In this document: positions 13,086 to 15,610 of the stretch, piece by piece | Position numbering within the stretch: the first letter of the stretch is position 1 | Layout: the number at the start of each line of letters is the position of its first letter | Assembly (NCBI GenBank): GCA_003488525.1 | Contig: DNLG01000095.1 | Span: forward strand, 4,280 to 19,889 | DNA length: 15,610 nucleotides | Direction: 5' to 3' | Source: Bacteroidota bacterium | GTDB taxonomy: Bacteria > Bacteroidota > Ignavibacteria > Kapaibacteriales > Kapaibacteriaceae | Position numbers and translations under genes: made by a program | Notes under the pieces: generated by a model | Told to the model about the DNA's origin: nothing | Database searches by the model: none | The model's input: only the letters and a program-made list of their open reading frames with translations

Positions 13086-14375
13086 ATGCTTCTTGCCCGG
13101 TACATTCTGCGGACGCACGCAGCCCCCTTTCTCTTTGGCACCGTGGTCATCATGGTGCTGTTCTTGCTTCAATACATCATGCGATGGGTTGATCAGCTCG
13201 CGAGCAAGGGCCTGGACATTGCCACGATCGTCATGTTCCTCGTGCTGAACCTCTCGTGGATCGTTGTGCTGGCTGTTCCCGTCGGTGTGCTGTTCAGCAC
13301 CATCATGGCCTTTGGCGCGATGTCGACCACGCACGAAGTCACCGTGATGAAGGCCAGCGGCGTCGGCCTGCTTCGCATGATGCTGCCAGTGGTGTTCACC
13401 GGATGTCTGTTATGGGGCTTTGTCTTTTGGTACACGGACACAGTGCTGCCGGAGACGAACGTGCGCCTTTCGGCAATGATGCGCGACATTGAGCGAACCA
13501 AGCCGACGTTTGCCGTCGATGAAGGACAGTTCAGTACGTATCTCGACGGGGTTACCGTGCTGGCTCGTCACGTGGACACCAACGGTCGCATGCGGGGCCT
13601 GACGATCTATGACCGCTCTCGCAGTGAATCGCGGAGTGTTATCTCGGCCGACTCGGGACGACTGATGTTCTCTCCGTCGCTGACGCGACTCGTGGTTCAA
13701 CTCTATAACGGCGAGATCCACCAGCGCGCTCTGCAGGATCCGCACCAGTACCGTGTGATCAAGTTCGCCGGCTATCAGATGACGCTTCCAGCCGAGAACA
13801 TGATGTATCAGGCCTCGGACGTCACGGGTACATCGCGCTCGGACAGGGAGATGAGCATTGCCGACATGCGCCTGGTCGTTGACCGAGCCGAACTGCAGAT
13901 GTCCGAGGCGCAGCAACGGTTCGACACAACGCTGACGCAGCACCTCGACTATCTGCTTCATGATGATGCACCGGCCGACACATCGGGGCGGACCTGGAAG
14001 GAGCAGATCGAACGGGCTACATCGATACTCGTTTCAACACGGTCGGCGCTCGAGTCTGAATGCTTTCGGCGCTCCAGCGAACTCTCCGTCGCCAACAAGT
14101 ACCTCGTGGAGATCCATAAAAAGTATGCGATCCCGTTCGCCTGTCTCCTGTTTGTGTTTGTTGGATGCCCGATGGGAATTCTCACCAAGGGCGGAAGCTT
14201 CGGATCGAGCGCCCTCCTGTCACTGGGCTTCTACGTCCTATACTGGATATCAATGATCGGCGGTGAAAAACTCGCCGATAGAGGTTTGTTGTCGCCGGCA
14301 GTTGCCATGTGGGTTGGCAACGCCGCAATCAGTCTCATTGCCGCTGTCGTTACGCTCCGGGTCAACTCGCGATAA
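13086..14375 (+). CDS. LptF/LptG family LPS-export permease (YjgP/YjgQ)
   Basis: 429 residues. The N-terminal half has three membrane spans (about 13-37, 50-80, 98-120), with VPVGVLFSTIMAFGAMSTTHEVTVMKASGVGL matching the family's first conserved block. A periplasmic beta-jellyroll follows (about 130-235), then a long helical stretch (~255-345). C-terminal spans begin with EIHKKYAIPFACLLFVFVGCPMGI and end at VNSR. LptF and LptG form the membrane part of the LptB2FG ABC complex that pulls LPS out of the inner membrane. A single F/G-type gene, as here, suggests a second paralogue elsewhere. The helical insertion between jellyroll and C-terminal spans makes it longer than the ~360 residues of enterobacterial LptF. 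It lies 5 bases after the TPR gene. Confidence 0.92.
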   Translation: MLLARYILRTHAAPFLFGTVVIMVLFLLQYIMRWVDQLASKGLDIATIVMFLVLNLSWIVVLAVPVGVLFSTIMAFGAMSTTHEVTVMKASGVGLLRMMLPVVFTGCLLWGFVFWYTDTVLPETNVRLSAMMRDIERTKPTFAVDEGQFSTYLDGVTVLARHVDTNGRMRGLTIYDRSRSESRSVISADSGRLMFSPSLTRLVVQLYNGEIHQRALQDPHQYRVIKFAGYQMTLPAENMMYQASDVTGTSRSDREMSIADMRLVVDRAELQMSEAQQRFDTTLTQHLDYLLHDDAPADTSGRTWKEQIERATSILVSTRSALESECFRRSSELSVANKYLVEIHKKYAIPFACLLFVFVGCPMGILTKGGSFGSSALLSLGFYVLYWISMIGGEKLADRGLLSPAVAMWVGNAAISLIAAVVTLRVNSR

Positions 14376-14389
14376 GGGGCTCGCCCCCT
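14374..14389. terminator. GC hairpin spanning both stop codons of convergent lptF/G and purK
   Basis: GGGG (14376-14379) and CCCC (14384-14387) form a short stem around a CTCG loop, flanked by A/T. It overlaps the TAA of the permease (14373-14375) and lies directly next to the purK stop (14388-14390). No T run follows on either strand, so termination efficiency is uncertain. The right arm, GCCCCCT, is a near copy of the overrepresented octamer. Confidence 0.4.
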
Positions 14390-15551
14390 ACCAGACAAAG
14401 CGGTTCAGAGCGGTGCTTGCACGGTTGAACGCCTCGTCAACACTCTCACCGGTGGCTGTTAGGTGACCCATTTTGCGCCCCATGCGAACGTCCTTCTTGC
14501 CATACAGGTGCAGTGCTACGTCATCGACCTTCAGCATCTCGATCACACTGTCGGGAACACCGCTGCCGGTGCGCTCGCCGAGAAGATTGATCATACAGGC
14601 CGCCGGCACACGCATGGCTGCAGAGCCAAGAGGCATGTTGGTCACGGCACGAATACAGTTCTCGAATTGCGACGTCATGCAGGCCTCGATCGTATAGTGC
14701 CCGCTATTATGCGGCCGTGGTGCGATCTCGTTGAACACGATCTCATCGGCCACCGTCAGAAACATCTCAATGCCGAAGACACCAACTCCGCTGATCGCCT
14801 CGACGCAGGCAACAGCGATCTGCTGGGCCCGACGCTGCAGGTGCTCTTCGATCGGCGCCGGCGCCAGCACCGTAACACAGATGTGTCCCTGCTGGATGGT
14901 CTGCACACATGGATACACAACCACCTCGCCACGCCTGTTGCGAGCCACCATCACAGCAAGTTCCTTGGTGAACGTTACGAAGGACTCGGCAAGCAGTGGA
15001 CGTGGGTCCTCACCCTCCATGAACCGACGCCATACCATGTCGATCTCGGTCTCCCGCTTGATCGTGGCATTGCCGTATCCATCGTATCCGAACTTTCGCG
15101 TCTTGGCCACAAACGGATAACCATGCTGACGTCCGAAGGCATGCAGGTCTTCCTTGGTGGATATCTCGGCAAACTCCGGCGTGGGAATGCCCGCCCCCTT
15201 CATCGTCAGCTTCTGCGTGTACTTGTCCTGCACCAGTCGCATCGTCGCGGGCGTAGGAAACACCAGACGCCGTTCGGCGATCACATCGAGGATATCAGGG
15301 TCGATGAACTCATTCTCCAGCGTGATGATGTCCGAGGCCTGAATGAATCTCTCAAGCTCTTCGGAGTCCTTCCATCCCCCGGGAAACTCCAGCTTGGTCA
15401 TCACACCGGCCGGAGAATCTTCGCCGTGCTCAATAATGGCCACCCGCAATCCCATGCGGTAGGCCTCGGATGCCGTCATCTTTGCCAACTGCCCACCCCC
15501 AAGTATTCCAAGGGTAAGGGGCTTGTTGGGCTGTGTAAGGGAAGGAAGCAT
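14388..15551 (-). CDS. purK: 5-(carboxyamino)imidazole ribonucleotide synthase
   Basis: The start is ATG 15551 (387 residues). The open frame extends to 15599, but those codons run through a tandem repeat and are unlikely to be coding. PurK uses ATP and bicarbonate to carboxylate aminoimidazole ribonucleotide in purine synthesis. The N-terminal ILGGGQLAKM (16-25) is the PurK signature of the pre-ATP-grasp domain. The ATP-grasp region shows PFVAKTRKFGYDGYGN (146-161), ESFVTFTKELAV (189-200), FGIEMFL (259-265) and the metal-binding NEIAPRPHNSGHYTIE (274-289), with E262 and E275 as the probable Mg ligands. All key motifs are intact. purE, its usual partner, is not in the window and may lie beyond the right edge. 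No clear ribosome site precedes the start. Confidence 0.93.
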   Translation of the reverse strand: MLPSLTQPNKPLTLGILGGGQLAKMTASEAYRMGLRVAIIEHGEDSPAGVMTKLEFPGGWKDSEELERFIQASDIITLENEFIDPDILDVIAERRLVFPTPATMRLVQDKYTQKLTMKGAGIPTPEFAEISTKEDLHAFGRQHGYPFVAKTRKFGYDGYGNATIKRETEIDMVWRRFMEGEDPRPLLAESFVTFTKELAVMVARNRRGEVVVYPCVQTIQQGHICVTVLAPAPIEEHLQRRAQQIAVACVEAISGVGVFGIEMFLTVADEIVFNEIAPRPHNSGHYTIEACMTSQFENCIRAVTNMPLGSAAMRVPAACMINLLGERTGSGVPDSVIEMLKVDDVALHLYGKKDVRMGRKMGHLTATGESVDEAFNRASTALNRFVW

Positions 15552-15557
15552 TCGGGA

Positions 15558-15610
15558 AATTACGGAGCGCTTCGCGCAATTACTCCGCGCTGCGCGCAAT
15601 TACAGAAGTA
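15558..15610. repeat. 20-bp tandem repeats in front of purK, running to the window edge
   Basis: Two adjacent 20-base units (15558-15577 and 15578-15597) both begin AATTAC and end with a GCGC palindromic core. A third AATTAC begins at 15598. The units differ in the centre (GGAGCGCTT versus TCCGCGCTG). CGGAG (15563-15567) can pair with CTCCG (15583-15587), and GCG/CGC pairs form within each unit. The first unit starts 6 bases upstream of the purK ATG. The right end of the array lies outside the window, so copy number is unknown. Confidence 0.65.

Noticed and set aside
15552..15599. Extended N-terminus of PurK from 15599
   Set aside because: These codons are made of the 20-bp repeats, and the PurK signature begins normally after ATG 15551.
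1..15610. Search for CRISPR repeats, transposase genes, tRNA or rRNA genes and toxin-antitoxin pairs
   Set aside because: I found no regularly spaced direct repeats of CRISPR size, no transposase motifs, no recognisable tRNA cloverleaf or rRNA stretch, and no small paired toxin-antitoxin genes.

Overview
The window is a stretch of ordinary bacterial chromosome with dnaA near its centre. Its GC content looks moderately high. The best hints to the source are two C-terminal domains that resemble type IX secretion (T9SS) sorting signals: the truncated gene at the left edge and the secreted nuclease that ends at 3370. Promoter-like TTTG / TAnnTTTG pairs and a stand-alone LptF/G permease also fit. 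Together they suggest the Bacteroidota/Chlorobi group, perhaps a moderately GC-rich lineage such as Kapabacteria. That placement is inference from recognised families, not a database result.

Left part (1-3370): the 3' end of a T9SS-sorted protein followed by a very strong intrinsic terminator. Next come a di-haem cytochrome c peroxidase with an unusual ~300-residue helical N-terminal extension and a secreted endonuclease/exonuclease/phosphatase-fold enzyme with its own T9SS tail. A minus-strand deoxyhypusine synthase-like gene (3403-4377) faces them, with a small hairpin at the convergent junction.

Centre-left (4459-7782): a tight plus-strand operon of AI-2E family transporter, degenerate FtsE-like ABC ATPase, dapB, a small exported DUF1573-like protein and an EVE-domain protein. 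Two junctions are 4-bp ATGA overlaps. The operon collides with dnaA, which lies on the minus strand, and the two stop codons share a TTAA palindrome.

Centre (9282-9632): a 351-bp non-coding region between divergent dnaA and tatC. It holds one perfect DnaA box, T-rich tracts and promoter-like elements for both sides. It is a candidate oriC or a DnaA autoregulatory region.

Right part (9633-14375): a plus-strand operon of tatC, a long-chain polyprenyl diphosphate synthase (quinone side chains), a Bax inhibitor-1/YccA membrane protein, a TPR/disordered protein of unknown function and an LptF/LptG permease (LPS export). purK (14388-15551, minus strand) converges on it, and 20-bp tandem repeats lie directly in front of purK at the window edge.

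I see no CRISPR array, insertion sequence, phage gene, tRNA or rRNA, and no clear multi-gene defence or novel system. The most unusual signal is distributed: the octamer AGGGGGCT/AGCCCCCT occurs 11 times by my count, roughly twenty times the chance expectation. Next are a deoxyhypusine synthase homologue lacking a key His, an orphan ABC ATPase with altered catalytic motifs, and the peroxidase extension.
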